Part shown: positions 8,619 to 17,445 of the stretch, piece by piece
How positions within the stretch are numbered: the first letter of the stretch is position 1
Layout of the letters: every line of letters starts with the position of its first letter
Source: CAYUQT01 sp964446835
GTDB lineage: Bacteria > Planctomycetota > Phycisphaerae > UBA1845 > JAFGLZ01
Assembly: GCA_964446835.1 (NCBI GenBank)
Contig: CAYUQT010000039.1
Span: 1-64,000 of the forward strand
DNA length: 64,000 nucleotides
Direction: 5' to 3'
The notes under the pieces: generated by a model
Seen by the model: the letters and a program-made list of their open reading frames with translations, nothing else
Database searches by the model: none
What the model was told of the DNA's origin: nothing
Program-made: the position numbers and the translations under genes

Positions 8619-10349
8619 TCAGCGGCTTGTGGGCCGGCCACGGGCAATGGCCGCCAGACTCTCCGGATGGAAGTGATACTTCGGCGAGGTCAGCGGCTCG
8701 TCGAAACGGACTTTCAACTGTGTGACCACGTCGCCCTCGATGGCCGCCACCTCGACCGTGAAGTCACGACCGCGGAACTTCTCGCCGACAAAAGACTTTC
8801 GGTACGGTCCGCGAAGGGCCTGGTGATATCCGCTGTTCAACAGATTCGGCGACTTGGCCTCGACCAGAAGCGTGTGATCGTCCTGACGTGAGAACTTCGC
8901 GTTTGTCTCCACAACGGTCAGATAGTTGATGGAGACGTTTCGCAGGCCGGTGAGGTACTCCAGCCGCTCGGAGGCCATCATCACCTCCAGCCCCTCCTGA
9001 GACTGACCAATGATCAGGGTGTCGCCGTCGCGGATCGGCGTATGGTTCACCTCTTGGGTTTTCACGTAGCCCTCGACAAACTTGCGGGCCCTGAACTCTA
9101 CGCCGGTGGCCATCAGACCGAAGACCACGATGCAGAGAATGCTGACAATGCCGTTGGTCGTGAGCAGCCATTGCCGCAGCCACATGGGTGTGGGGTTCGT
9201 CTCGCCCTCCCGGGGAAGAATGAACCCGGCCAGAAGATACGCCCACCCCACCGTGGCAACCGACAGCGCACGAGGTTCAGCGATGGTCAGCAGCGCCAGG
9301 CAGAGAAACATGACGGCCCACAAGGCGAAGAACGGGGACTCGCGAAGATCGGACATCTGCCCTCGCAGGGGCTTGCGAAGGATCCAACCGAACCCCAATC
9401 CGACCAGAGCCAGGGCAATCGACGGTCCGAGACCTGAACTCCAGTTCAGCAGGGTGATGGGGAAACCCATCGTCCAGACCGACAGGTAGAGGCCGAGGTT
9501 CCTGGGCGAATTCAAGGCGATGATCAGCAGCATCATCTTGTTCTTGGCAATCTGCCCGCCCGCCGGTTGCGTTGAGAGGTAGTAGGCCAGGTAGGCAACC
9601 GCGGCAGCAATCAGGCAGACGGCGACCCACCCCCGAGCCTTCTGCCCCTCGATATTCCAGCCCCTCCATCGCGCCAGGAGTTCGTGGAGGACGATGACCC
9701 CCACAAACGGCAGTGCCATCTCCTTGCAGAACAGGGCAAAGACGAACCCCGCCAAGGCCATCAGCACCGTCTTGAAGACCGACCGACTGCCCGCCGACCA
9801 GTAGGCATAAGCCGAGATGCTCAGGCCCACCATGACGAACAGATCACTTCGATTGCACATGAACGCCACCGGAGACGTCAGTGGCTGTGAGATGCCGAAA
9901 AGAAGCGTCGCCACCCCCGCATGAGCGGGGCGTCCCCCCGCCTTCAGGTATAGCCGATGGACCAGTACCAGAACCAACACGAACCAAGCCAGACTCTCGA
10001 TACGATGGCCGATGACCTTGCGACCGAAGATCAGCGTGTCGGCATAGAAGGACCATTCGGCCAGCGGGCGAAAGAACGCCGCGCGAAGGTCTTCCGGCGT
10101 CCACCAGGGGAATGACCCGCGATCCATCAGACCGCGAAGCACTTCCTGGTTTGGAGCAAACTGGTACAACCCTAAATGATCTCGCTCGCCTCTATGGTAG
10201 CTCTCGGCCTTCATGATCAAGTGAAGATCATCGAGCATGAACGGCCCGGGGAGTGTCCAGAGGTAGAGGAGCAGGGGCAGACCTATCCAGGCGAGCGGAC
10301 GGAGTCCGGCCCGCGTCAACAGTTCCAGGGATCGCTCGTATCGAGTCAT
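8619..10349 (-). CDS. GT-C-like polytopic membrane protein (TMTC/PMT type)
   Basis: This 576-aa protein has about ten hydrophobic segments and a soluble C-terminal domain of about 130 aa. An acidic pair (Asp40-Asp41 in FMLDDLHL) follows the first membrane segment, as in GT-C glycosyltransferases, and FCKEMA matches the region where TMTC-type proteins have SKE. A polyprenyl-linked sugar donor is therefore likely but not proved. The C-terminal domain resembles that of the protein at 14188-16029 (FTVEVAAIEG... versus FTAEAVAVEP...), so the two are probably paralogs. No ribosome-binding site is seen, and a -10 box lies 7 nt before the ATG. Confidence 0.7.
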   Translation of the reverse strand: MTRYERSLELLTRAGLRPLAWIGLPLLLYLWTLPGPFMLDDLHLIMKAESYHRGERDHLGLYQFAPNQEVLRGLMDRGSFPWWTPEDLRAAFFRPLAEWSFYADTLIFGRKVIGHRIESLAWFVLVLVLVHRLYLKAGGRPAHAGVATLLFGISQPLTSPVAFMCNRSDLFVMVGLSISAYAYWSAGSRSVFKTVLMALAGFVFALFCKEMALPFVGVIVLHELLARWRGWNIEGQKARGWVAVCLIAAAVAYLAYYLSTQPAGGQIAKNKMMLLIIALNSPRNLGLYLSVWTMGFPITLLNWSSGLGPSIALALVGLGFGWILRKPLRGQMSDLRESPFFALWAVMFLCLALLTIAEPRALSVATVGWAYLLAGFILPREGETNPTPMWLRQWLLTTNGIVSILCIVVFGLMATGVEFRARKFVEGYVKTQEVNHTPIRDGDTLIIGQSQEGLEVMMASERLEYLTGLRNVSINYLTVVETNAKFSRQDDHTLLVEAKSPNLLNSGYHQALRGPYRKSFVGEKFRGRDFTVEVAAIEGDVVTQLKVRFDEPLTSPKYHFHPESLAAIARGRPTSR

Positions 10350-10356
10350 GAGAGCG

Positions 10357-10362
10357 ATCGTA
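10357..10362 (-). promoter_or_regulatory. Candidate -10 box for a leaderless message
   Basis: On the minus strand TACGAT ends 7 nt before the ATG at 10349, with TTGCTG 18 nt further upstream. There is no ribosome-binding site. It repeats the arrangement seen at 6183-6219. Confidence 0.35.
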
Positions 10363-10506
10363 TCGGCGGAACGGGGATTTCAGCAAGTGTGTCTTCTCGA
10401 GTCGAGGGGGGGCGAAGGAAGCAAAAAACGGACACCAAGTGCCTGATGGTTATCGGAACTCAAGAACCTGGTCCGACCTTTTCAACAGATGCTTGCTTAG
10501 GCGGGG

Positions 10507-10535
10507 TTGACAAGTTACCGATTTCATGAGATAGT
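10507..10535 (+). promoter_or_regulatory. Sigma70-like promoter of the KAS III-led island
   Basis: A consensus TTGACA at 10507-10512 is followed 17 nt later by GATAGT at 10530-10535. The KAS III-like gene starts 71 nt downstream. Confidence 0.5.
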
Positions 10536-10606
10536 TTGAGGTCTATGTATAGGTATAGCTGGAAGTGAGGGCTTATGCACCCTTGCGGTTGCCGGAGAAG
10601 GGTTAA

Positions 10607-11737
10607 GTGAATCATTCTTTTCGTCGTGTCTGTGTGCTGGGCACCGGATCCTATCTTCCCGGTGATCCTGTCCCCAACGACCAAATCGACGCGGTCCTGG
10701 GTCCGATTGACAACGCCCCGGCGAAGGTTCAGTCCTTCATCAAGACGGTCGGCGCGCGCATGTTGCGGGATTCGGGCATCGAGCATCGCCACTTCGCGAT
10801 CGATCGCCAGACCCGCAAGCTGACGCACAACCTGGCTTCGCTCGCGGAAGAGGCGGCGCGTCGGGCTTTGGATGCCGCTCATCTGGCCCCGAGTGACATC
10901 GATCTGCTTCTGTTTTCCAGCCCGAGTTACGACCACACCACGCCGCCCACCTCGACCATCCTCCAGGAACGTCTGGGGATCGAGGAGACGGCGGAGATGG
11001 AGGTCCATTCGAATTGTTCGGGCGTGGGCAAATGCATGCAGATCGCCTTCGATAGTCTGCGATGCGGCCGCTACAAGACCGCTCTGATCACCTACACCCA
11101 ATTGTCCAGCGTCTACCTTCGGTCGTCCTACTACAACCAGACCCAGATGACCAAGACGCAGGCCGCCTTGCGGTACATCCTGGCCGACGGAAGCGGAGCG
11201 GTGGTGCTTCGCGCCGCCGATGAGGGCGCCAACGGGTATCTCCCGCATGAGGTCCTGGGCACCTACGTCGAGTCGGTGGGAGGCAAGCGTCCGCCCGCCA
11301 TGACAGCGGGCGGCGGCGTGGCCGACCTGATCGACGAGGTCAGCCCGGTCATCGAAGTGCTCAACAAGGGCAGCCATCACCTCGACCAGGATTTCAGCGC
11401 CGTCAATCAGAACGCCGTGCCCTTCCTGATCCAGGGAGCGATGCGGATGCTCGATACGTTGGGCATCGCCAAGACCGATGTGGATCACTATGTGTATTCG
11501 ATCCCCACGCGGCAGCTCTATGACGGGAACATCGACAAGGTCACGACGCCGTTCGGCATCGGGCCGGAGCGGGTGAAATTCCGAGCCAAGCATTGCGGTT
11601 ACTGCGGCGGAGCATCTATTCTTGTCCACCTGGATGACATGGTTCGTTCGGGCGAGCTTCAATCGAAGCAGACCGTGCTGCTCCACTCAGTGGAATCCAG
11701 CAAGTGGATGTCGGCCGGTTTCGTTGTGAAGTGGTAG
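10607..11737 (+). CDS. KAS III-like condensing enzyme/acyltransferase with non-canonical active site
   Basis: The 376-aa protein has the thiolase fold of ketoacyl-ACP synthase III. The nucleophile is Cys137 in HSNCSGVG. By eye alignment to FabH, the PHQAN histidine is replaced by Thr301 in SIPTRQL and the GNTSAAS asparagine by Tyr332 in CGYCGGAS. Without His and Asn, decarboxylative condensation would not be expected, so acyl transfer to O, N or S, or a different condensation, is more plausible. This matters because OleA and DarB keep the full triad. GTG start at 10607 follows GGAGAAGG. It heads a series of lipid and sugar-modifying genes on the same strand. Confidence 0.78.
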   Translation: MNHSFRRVCVLGTGSYLPGDPVPNDQIDAVLGPIDNAPAKVQSFIKTVGARMLRDSGIEHRHFAIDRQTRKLTHNLASLAEEAARRALDAAHLAPSDIDLLLFSSPSYDHTTPPTSTILQERLGIEETAEMEVHSNCSGVGKCMQIAFDSLRCGRYKTALITYTQLSSVYLRSSYYNQTQMTKTQAALRYILADGSGAVVLRAADEGANGYLPHEVLGTYVESVGGKRPPAMTAGGGVADLIDEVSPVIEVLNKGSHHLDQDFSAVNQNAVPFLIQGAMRMLDTLGIAKTDVDHYVYSIPTRQLYDGNIDKVTTPFGIGPERVKFRAKHCGYCGGASILVHLDDMVRSGELQSKQTVLLHSVESSKWMSAGFVVKW

Positions 11738-11809
11738 ACAAGCCCCTCACTCCGAACGCGTCCCTTTGAACGTCTCATTGCCAACGACGACGGCGGGAGT
11801 CCGGGTAGG

Positions 11810-12322
11810 GTGTTCGACGCAATCCCGTTGCCAATCCGGATGTTCTTCTACAGCATCTCCTTCCTGGCGCTCATGCTGGCAGGACTTCCGTGGCTCGCCT
11901 ATCGTCTGGACGTGTTTGTTCCATCCTGGCATGTCGAGATTGGATGGTATCGACTCATTGGTGTGGTCGTGTTCGCGATCGCCTTCTCGATCTATCTTTA
12001 TGCCTCCTTTGTCCTCACGCGAATCGGACGCGGGGCCTACGTGGAGTTCGATCCGCCGAAGGAGTTTGTGGCCGTCGGTCCGTTTCGCTGGTGCCGAAAC
12101 CCGATCGCCGGCACTCTGGTATTGACGGTTCTGGGCGAGGCCATCGCCCTGTCCTCGACCGGGATCCTTCTCTGGGTCCTTGTGGGCATTCCCCTGGCAC
12201 ACATTCAAGTCGTCTTCCTGGAAGAACCCCTCTTGCGGAAACGGTTCGGGCAGGCTTACATTGACTACGTGAACCGAGTCCCTCGTTGGATTCCGCGTGT
12301 TCCTGAGAAGAGGTCCGCATGA
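11810..12322 (+). CDS. Isoprenylcysteine/phospholipid methyltransferase-like membrane protein
   Basis: This 170-aa protein has four hydrophobic segments and the C-terminal signature of the ICMT/PEMT superfamily: GPFRWCRNP followed by EEPLLRKRFG and YxxYxxxVPRWIP. Members methylate carboxyl groups or amines of membrane-embedded substrates with S-adenosylmethionine, and several bacterial members have no known substrate. The start is uncertain: GTG at 11810 follows GGGAG, while the ATG at 11840 has no ribosome-binding site. The stop overlaps the next start as ATGA, so it is translationally coupled to the reductase. In this context a lipid substrate is likely. Confidence 0.78.
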   Translation: MFDAIPLPIRMFFYSISFLALMLAGLPWLAYRLDVFVPSWHVEIGWYRLIGVVVFAIAFSIYLYASFVLTRIGRGAYVEFDPPKEFVAVGPFRWCRNPIAGTLVLTVLGEAIALSSTGILLWVLVGIPLAHIQVVFLEEPLLRKRFGQAYIDYVNRVPRWIPRVPEKRSA

Positions 12323-13308
12323 ACGCGGCTGTGACCGGAGGCACCGGCTTCCTGGGACGTGTGCTGGTCCGGATGCTGGTGGAACAACGTGCCGCCGTCC
12401 GAGTGCTCTTCCGTCAACCCAAAGATGAGGCCGACTTGAGGGCGCTGGGCGCCGTACCCGTTCCGGGCGATCTGACGGAGCCGGGCGGATGCGACAAGCT
12501 GGTCGAGCCGGGCGACGTGATCTTCCACATCGCCGCCCGAGTCGACATGACCGGTCCGTGGGAAGCGTTTGCCCGCACAACGATCGAGGGAACGCGTCTG
12601 CTATTGCAGGCCGCCTTGCCCCGCACCCCTTCTCGTTTCGTCTACGCCAGTTCGGCCTCCGTCTATCTGGGGGAGGGGGTCACCGGGAGCGTCTGTGCCG
12701 ATCGTACGCCCACGAACCCCCTTCAGGACAACTTCTACGCCAGGGCAAAGCTTGAAGCTGAAGACCTGATCCGACGCGAATGCGACAAGGCAGGCTGTCC
12801 GTGGACCCTTGTGCGACTGGGATTCCTTTACGGCCCCGGAAACCGCGCCCTGCTGAACAACTTCATTCCCCTGGCGCAACGGAAGCTGCTCTACATCATC
12901 GGTGACGGAGAGAACCGCATCGCGTCGCTCTATGTAGACGATGCGGCGCGGGCGATGCTGCTGGCCGGGACTCATCCCGCCGCCGAACGAAAGATCTATG
13001 ACGTGGCCAGCGACGAGCGCGTCACGCAGCGACAGTACATCTGCGAGACGGCCAAGGCCCTGGATGTCGCCCCCCCGAAACGCACGGTAGGCCTGACCAC
13101 CGCCGTGGTAGGAGCGAAGATCGCCTCGGTGCTCGCTCGCCTGGTCGGGAAGGAAGCCCCGTTCAACCGACCCATGGTGGTGTTGATGGCCGTAGACCAG
13201 GAATTGGATTCTTCTCGCATTCGAACGGAATTGGAATGGCAACCCCAGGTCCGATTCGAAGAGGGGATGCGATTGACGCGAGACTGGCACCGCCAGCACA
13301 CCCGATAG
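12319..13308 (+). CDS. NAD(P)-dependent epimerase/3beta-HSD-like reductase
   Basis: This is a 329-aa extended short-chain dehydrogenase. The cofactor motif TGGTGFLG is at residues 6-13; catalytic Ser111 and the Tyr140/Lys144 pair (YARAK) are intact. Among families it looks closest to the 3beta-hydroxysteroid dehydrogenase/OleD branch, which reduces a 3-oxo group on a lipid, rather than to nucleotide-sugar epimerases, because the substrate half is hydrophobic and lacks sugar-nucleotide motifs. This is a judgement by eye. Its start overlaps the preceding stop by 4 nt. It could act on the product of the KAS III-like enzyme. Confidence 0.8.
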   Translation: MNAAVTGGTGFLGRVLVRMLVEQRAAVRVLFRQPKDEADLRALGAVPVPGDLTEPGGCDKLVEPGDVIFHIAARVDMTGPWEAFARTTIEGTRLLLQAALPRTPSRFVYASSASVYLGEGVTGSVCADRTPTNPLQDNFYARAKLEAEDLIRRECDKAGCPWTLVRLGFLYGPGNRALLNNFIPLAQRKLLYIIGDGENRIASLYVDDAARAMLLAGTHPAAERKIYDVASDERVTQRQYICETAKALDVAPPKRTVGLTTAVVGAKIASVLARLVGKEAPFNRPMVVLMAVDQELDSSRIRTELEWQPQVRFEEGMRLTRDWHRQHTR

Positions 13309-13345
13309 AACGCATCAGGCTCGGCTCGGACAGGAGGTTACGCTC

Positions 13346-14188
13346 GTGACTTCTTCAGACGGCATGGATCATGCGCCGGGAGGCCAGACCTCCTCTGGAA
13401 AGACCGCTCAGATTCCCGATTCGCTGCACGGCATCATGGGATTTCTCGCGCTGGACGGCGGGATTCGGCTCACGATCTGGTGGACGAGCTTCGCCTTCAC
13501 CACGGCCGTCATGACGGCCCTGAACGGTTGGCCCTCGGTCAGCCCCATAGGTGCCAACCTGGGCGGGGCATGCCGGTGGGGCCTGTGTCTGGCCGGGTGG
13601 ATCACGCTGTATAACCTGATCTATGTGGCCGAACTGATCTTCCTGCGACTGCTGATTCCCACCCCGAAAGAGGGGCGTTACCTGCTGCACGGCGGTGGTT
13701 TTGATCGGCAGCTCCTCTGGTCGTGTTTCGTGGCCGTGTTGACCAAGGCTCGCCTGGAGCCTCCGTTCCCGGCCTTTCTGGTTCATCCCATCAGCAGCCT
13801 GCCCCCCATGCGGTGGCTGATGGGACCGATCTTCGGACCGAAATCCGCCTCCTGCAACGTCAGCGATCCTCGAATCGTCGACCCGCACCTCGTCACCCTG
13901 GGACGAAACGTCGTGATCGGCATCGCCGCAACGATTTCCGGGCATGCTCAGGACCGCGACACGATCACCATGAAACGGACGGTCATTGAGGACAACGTCA
14001 CGATCGGCGGACATTCTGCGATCTACGGTGGTGTGCACATCCAATCGGGCGCGATCATCGGAGGGGGTGCAACGGTTCTACCCGGCACCGTCATCGGCCC
14101 CAACGAGTTCTGGGGAGGAGTCCCGGCCAAGAAGCTCCGGGACCTGCCGCCGCTCGGACAACTTCCCGATCAGAAACAGGCAGACTGA
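13346..14188 (+). CDS. Left-handed beta-helix acyltransferase with N-terminal membrane segments
   Basis: This 280-aa protein has two or three hydrophobic segments in residues about 45-110 and a hexapeptide-repeat domain in the last 110 residues (VTIGGHSAIYGG, GAIIGGGATVLPG, ending FWGGVPAKKLRDL). The C-terminal GxPAK motif is typical of serine- and sugar-O-acetyltransferases of this fold. A membrane anchor suggests acylation of a lipid or glycan at the membrane. GTG start at 13346 is supported by AGGAGG 8 nt upstream; a later ATG at 13361 is weaker. Its stop and the next ATG share one base (TGATG). Confidence 0.8.
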   Translation: MTSSDGMDHAPGGQTSSGKTAQIPDSLHGIMGFLALDGGIRLTIWWTSFAFTTAVMTALNGWPSVSPIGANLGGACRWGLCLAGWITLYNLIYVAELIFLRLLIPTPKEGRYLLHGGGFDRQLLWSCFVAVLTKARLEPPFPAFLVHPISSLPPMRWLMGPIFGPKSASCNVSDPRIVDPHLVTLGRNVVIGIAATISGHAQDRDTITMKRTVIEDNVTIGGHSAIYGGVHIQSGAIIGGGATVLPGTVIGPNEFWGGVPAKKLRDLPPLGQLPDQKQAD

Positions 14189-16029
14189 TGTCCACACCGG
14201 CATCCATGCTCGATCCTCGTGACACACCGTTGACGCGCGAAGGCCGACTCTCGTCATGGGCCCGGCGCAGGCCGCACCTTCTGGCCGGCCTGATCATTCT
14301 GGCAGGTCTGGCGAACAATGCATGGTCGCTTCGCTGGGGGTTTCAGTACGACGATTACTTTCACCAGTTCGCCCTCAGGGGGCTCGCCCCCGATTGCCGA
14401 CCCGCCCCCTGGGACCTCTACAACTTTACCCCCTCTGTCTCCGGCGGCTATCCGCACGCCCCCTACCGCTTTCATGTGTGGTGGCTGGCCGACGATTTCA
14501 AAATCCGCTTCTTCAGGCCTATCAGCAGTCTGTCGATCTGGATCGACCACCACCTTCATGGCGACAGCCCGGTCGGTTATCACCTGACCAGCCTGACGCT
14601 CTTCGGGCTCTTCCTCGGCGTATCGTACACCCTCTACCGATCGCTGGGGACCCCATCGCCCGCCTGCCTCTGGGCCCTGGCGGTGCTGGCCCTCAGTCCC
14701 GTTCATTGCGTGCCGGTCGGCTGGATCGCCAATCGGAACACGGTCCTGGCGGGCATCTTCTCCGCAGCCACGGTGCTGTGCGTCGTTCGATACCGCATAA
14801 GCGGCCGGACAACGACACTGATCCTGGCCGCCCTGTGCCAACTTCTCGCGTGCGGTTCCAAGGAATCGGGCATGGTGGGCCTGTTCCTGGCTACCGTCTA
14901 CGTGTTTATCGAAGAACGAGAAGCCCATCCGACCATCCGGGCCCTGGGCCGGGTGGCCTCCTCCCGTGTGCTCTGGGCGCTGCTTGCCGTCACGGCGATC
15001 TACGCCGCTCTCTATTTCGCCCTGGGGTATAGTGCGCGGTCCCTGGTCTACCCCACCCCCTGGGGTTCCCCACGTGAATGCCTCTTAAGGCTGCCCGTTC
15101 TGTTTTGTGCCGCCCTGCTCAGCCTCAGCTACGGCACCTCCGCCGACCTGTTGACGGCCAATCCCCACTGGGTCCTGCCGGTCCTGGCGATCGGCCCTGT
15201 GATCCTGGGCGTCTCCGGCGTCATCTTGTTTCGTGCCATCGGTAAGACTCGGCTGTCCCTGTTCGCCCTCGGCTGGACCTTCTGCTGCCTTCTTCTGGAG
15301 ATGGGCGCGGACATCTCCGACCGGCTCCTGGTGAACACGCTGGTCGGGTTTGCCCTGTTGCTGGGAATGCTCTTTCAGAGGGCCTTTCCCATACGCGAAA
15401 GTCTCGCCCGGCGAGAGTACGCCCGTCTTGGGCTGGCGATCGCGATCGTCATACCCACCGTGATCCTGGCAATACCCCTGACCGCGCTTCGCTGCACCGT
15501 ATTCGGAGGCATGGCCTCTGCGGATCGGAAATACATCACGAACGCCGAGGTCAATCGATCCGCCCCGTCACCGCGATCGGTCTTCCTGCTGAATACGCCG
15601 TCGAGCCTGGTCGCCCTGAGCATGTCGGCCACGTGGGCCGTCGAGAAGCATGACACAGACACATGGGTCTTTCCGATTCAGATGGGGCGCCGTCCCCTTC
15701 GAATAACGCGCGAAGGCCCCCGAACCCTGATCCTGACCTCTAAGACAGCCCCCTTCATCGACCACCGTCTCGAGCGGCTCTTCATCACGACCCATACCCG
15801 CTTCACAAAAGGCGCCACCTACAAGGCTCCCCCCTTCACCGCGGAGGCCGTTGCCGTGGAACCTGCGGGAATCCGAACGCTCCGCCTGCAGTTCGAGAAG
15901 GACCTTGATACGTCCTCGTACGACTTCCTGGCGTGGCGCGACGACCGACTGGCATCCTTCAGAATGCCCAAGACCGGCCAGACTCTTGAACTGCCCGAAG
16001 CGCCGGCCCTCTCACCCTTTGCACCCTGA
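14188..16029 (+). CDS. GT-C-like polytopic membrane protein, paralog of 8619-10349
   Basis: The 613-aa protein has about ten membrane segments and a C-terminal soluble domain. After the first segment an acidic pair (Asp55-Asp56, FQYDDYFHQ) marks the expected GT-C active loop, and GSKESGMVG occupies the same place as FCKEMA in the paralog. The C-terminal region from about residue 515 (LFITTHTRF ... FTAEAVAVEP) resembles the paralog's end and may be a recognition domain. Start overlaps the acyltransferase stop, so translation is coupled. A polyprenyl-phosphate-sugar-dependent transferase acting on a lipid made here is the likely role; acceptor unknown. Confidence 0.7.
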   Translation: MSTPASMLDPRDTPLTREGRLSSWARRRPHLLAGLIILAGLANNAWSLRWGFQYDDYFHQFALRGLAPDCRPAPWDLYNFTPSVSGGYPHAPYRFHVWWLADDFKIRFFRPISSLSIWIDHHLHGDSPVGYHLTSLTLFGLFLGVSYTLYRSLGTPSPACLWALAVLALSPVHCVPVGWIANRNTVLAGIFSAATVLCVVRYRISGRTTTLILAALCQLLACGSKESGMVGLFLATVYVFIEEREAHPTIRALGRVASSRVLWALLAVTAIYAALYFALGYSARSLVYPTPWGSPRECLLRLPVLFCAALLSLSYGTSADLLTANPHWVLPVLAIGPVILGVSGVILFRAIGKTRLSLFALGWTFCCLLLEMGADISDRLLVNTLVGFALLLGMLFQRAFPIRESLARREYARLGLAIAIVIPTVILAIPLTALRCTVFGGMASADRKYITNAEVNRSAPSPRSVFLLNTPSSLVALSMSATWAVEKHDTDTWVFPIQMGRRPLRITREGPRTLILTSKTAPFIDHRLERLFITTHTRFTKGATYKAPPFTAEAVAVEPAGIRTLRLQFEKDLDTSSYDFLAWRDDRLASFRMPKTGQTLELPEAPALSPFAP

Positions 16030-16208
16030 GCAAATGACAGATGTCTACCCCCCAGGAGCGCGTCTTGCCACAAGCGAGTTCCAACCACACGACCATCCCG
16101 TAACAGGGCACTCCATAGACGCCGTTCGGCCCTCTCCGGTACGATGTCCGCCGCAGAAGAAGCGTTGCCCGTCGAATCGTCCTGCGAGTGGCCGCGGAGG
16201 TCTGCCTG

Positions 16209-17423
16209 ATGACGGTGGTATGGTGGGTGCTGTTGGGGTTCTACGTCTTGCTGGTGCTGCGCTGGCTGACGGGGCATTATGAACTGAGCCAGGCCCAGCG
16301 GCACGGCCTGCTCAAGGCCATCGACCATCCCGACCCTCAGTGCCCGCGTTCCGCGGTCAGCGTCATCATCGCCGCGCACAACGAAGCCGGAACGATCGCG
16401 ACCTGCCTGAACCGGGTGCTGGCTCAGGAGTATCCCGCCCTGGAGATCCTGGTGGCCAACGACCGCAGCACCGATTCAACCGGAGCCATCGTCCGGGATT
16501 TCGCCGGGCGACACCCGAACATCCGATGCGTCGACATCCACGAATTGCCGCCGGGCTGGCTCGGCAAGACCCACGCGGTCTCCGTCGCCAGTGAACAGGC
16601 AACGGGCGAGTTCCTGCTCTTTCTCGACAGCGACGTAGAGATACAACCGGGCACGCTCGACGCCGTCATGGAGCGTGTGCATCGACAGCAGCTCGACTTC
16701 CTCAGCCTCTGGCCGAAGGTCGTCCTCGTCGGCTTCTGGGAGCGGTTTCTCCTGCCGGCGCTCGGCTGGGCACTCGGACTGTGGTTTCCCAACCCGCACC
16801 CCGATCGCATCGAATCGACCCCCGTCTTCGCCAACGGCCAGTTTCTGATGATCCGGCGCCGGGCCTACCAACAGATGGGCGGACACGCCGCGGTGCCCGA
16901 TGAGATGGCCGAAGACGTTTCACTGGCCCGCATCGCGAAGAACCAGGGACTCAGACGCTATATGGGCCTGGGCGGAAACCTGCTCAAGACGCGGATGTAC
17001 GAGAACGTCAACCAGATCTTTCACGGATGGACGCGTATCTTCATCGGCACCCTCGTGAAGGCCTGGAAGCTGATACTGACACTGGTGGGCGTCCTGATCG
17101 GCGTCATGCCGCCCTTCTTCATCCTGGGCGGACTGATCCCACTGCTGGGCACGTGCGGTTCATGGACGCCGGAGCGATGGGTCTGGTTCGTCGGGGCAAT
17201 CGTTCACCTCGTCGCAATCTACAGCGTCGCCTATCGCTACTTCCTGATGGCCTACCAGGGGCGAAGCCACCTGGCACTGTTTCCCGTCGCCCTGCTGGGC
17301 GTCGGCGCCATCCTTGTCTATTGCGTGGTGTTGATCTGGGGATTCGGAACCATCCGCTGGGGGAACATGCGGTACCAGGTCCATGGCTCGCGAGTCGTTC
17401 GAGGCACGAAGTCGGACCGTTGA
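16209..17423 (+). CDS. Family 2 glycosyltransferase, membrane-anchored, HpnB-like
   Basis: This 404-aa protein has an N-terminal membrane segment, a GT-A domain (about 45-275), and three or four C-terminal segments. Motifs visible are VIIAAHNEAG, ANDRSTDST (nucleotide-binding Asp), FLDSDVEI (DxD) and the catalytic-base region DEMAEDVSLA. The layout matches the hopene-associated HpnB and carotenoid glycosyltransferase group, which transfer sugars to lipids. No squalene-hopene cyclase is in the window, so the acceptor may be another lipid. I start at the ATG at 16209 because GGAGG lies 8 nt upstream; a GTG at 16188 is possible. It ends 22 nt from a convergent gene. Confidence 0.82.
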   Translation: MTVVWWVLLGFYVLLVLRWLTGHYELSQAQRHGLLKAIDHPDPQCPRSAVSVIIAAHNEAGTIATCLNRVLAQEYPALEILVANDRSTDSTGAIVRDFAGRHPNIRCVDIHELPPGWLGKTHAVSVASEQATGEFLLFLDSDVEIQPGTLDAVMERVHRQQLDFLSLWPKVVLVGFWERFLLPALGWALGLWFPNPHPDRIESTPVFANGQFLMIRRRAYQQMGGHAAVPDEMAEDVSLARIAKNQGLRRYMGLGGNLLKTRMYENVNQIFHGWTRIFIGTLVKAWKLILTLVGVLIGVMPPFFILGGLIPLLGTCGSWTPERWVWFVGAIVHLVAIYSVAYRYFLMAYQGRSHLALFPVALLGVGAILVYCVVLIWGFGTIRWGNMRYQVHGSRVVRGTKSDR

Positions 17424-17428
17424 CCCCA

Positions 17429-17442
17429 CCGGGAATTCCCGG
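17429..17442. terminator. 14-bp palindrome between convergent genes
   Basis: CCGGGAATTCCCGG fills most of the 22-nt gap between the GT2 gene and the convergent acyltransferase gene. It could serve both directions, but no T-tract follows. Confidence 0.3.
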
Positions 17443-17445
17443 CCA

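Noticed and set aside
10607..13308. An OleABCD long-chain olefin cluster
   Set aside because: The OleD-like reductase fits, but the KAS III lacks His and Asn, and neither an OleC ligase nor an OleB hydrolase is present.
16209..17423. Hopanoid cluster membership
   Set aside because: The GT2 is HpnB-like, but no squalene-hopene cyclase, HpnC/D/E or HpnH lies in the window.
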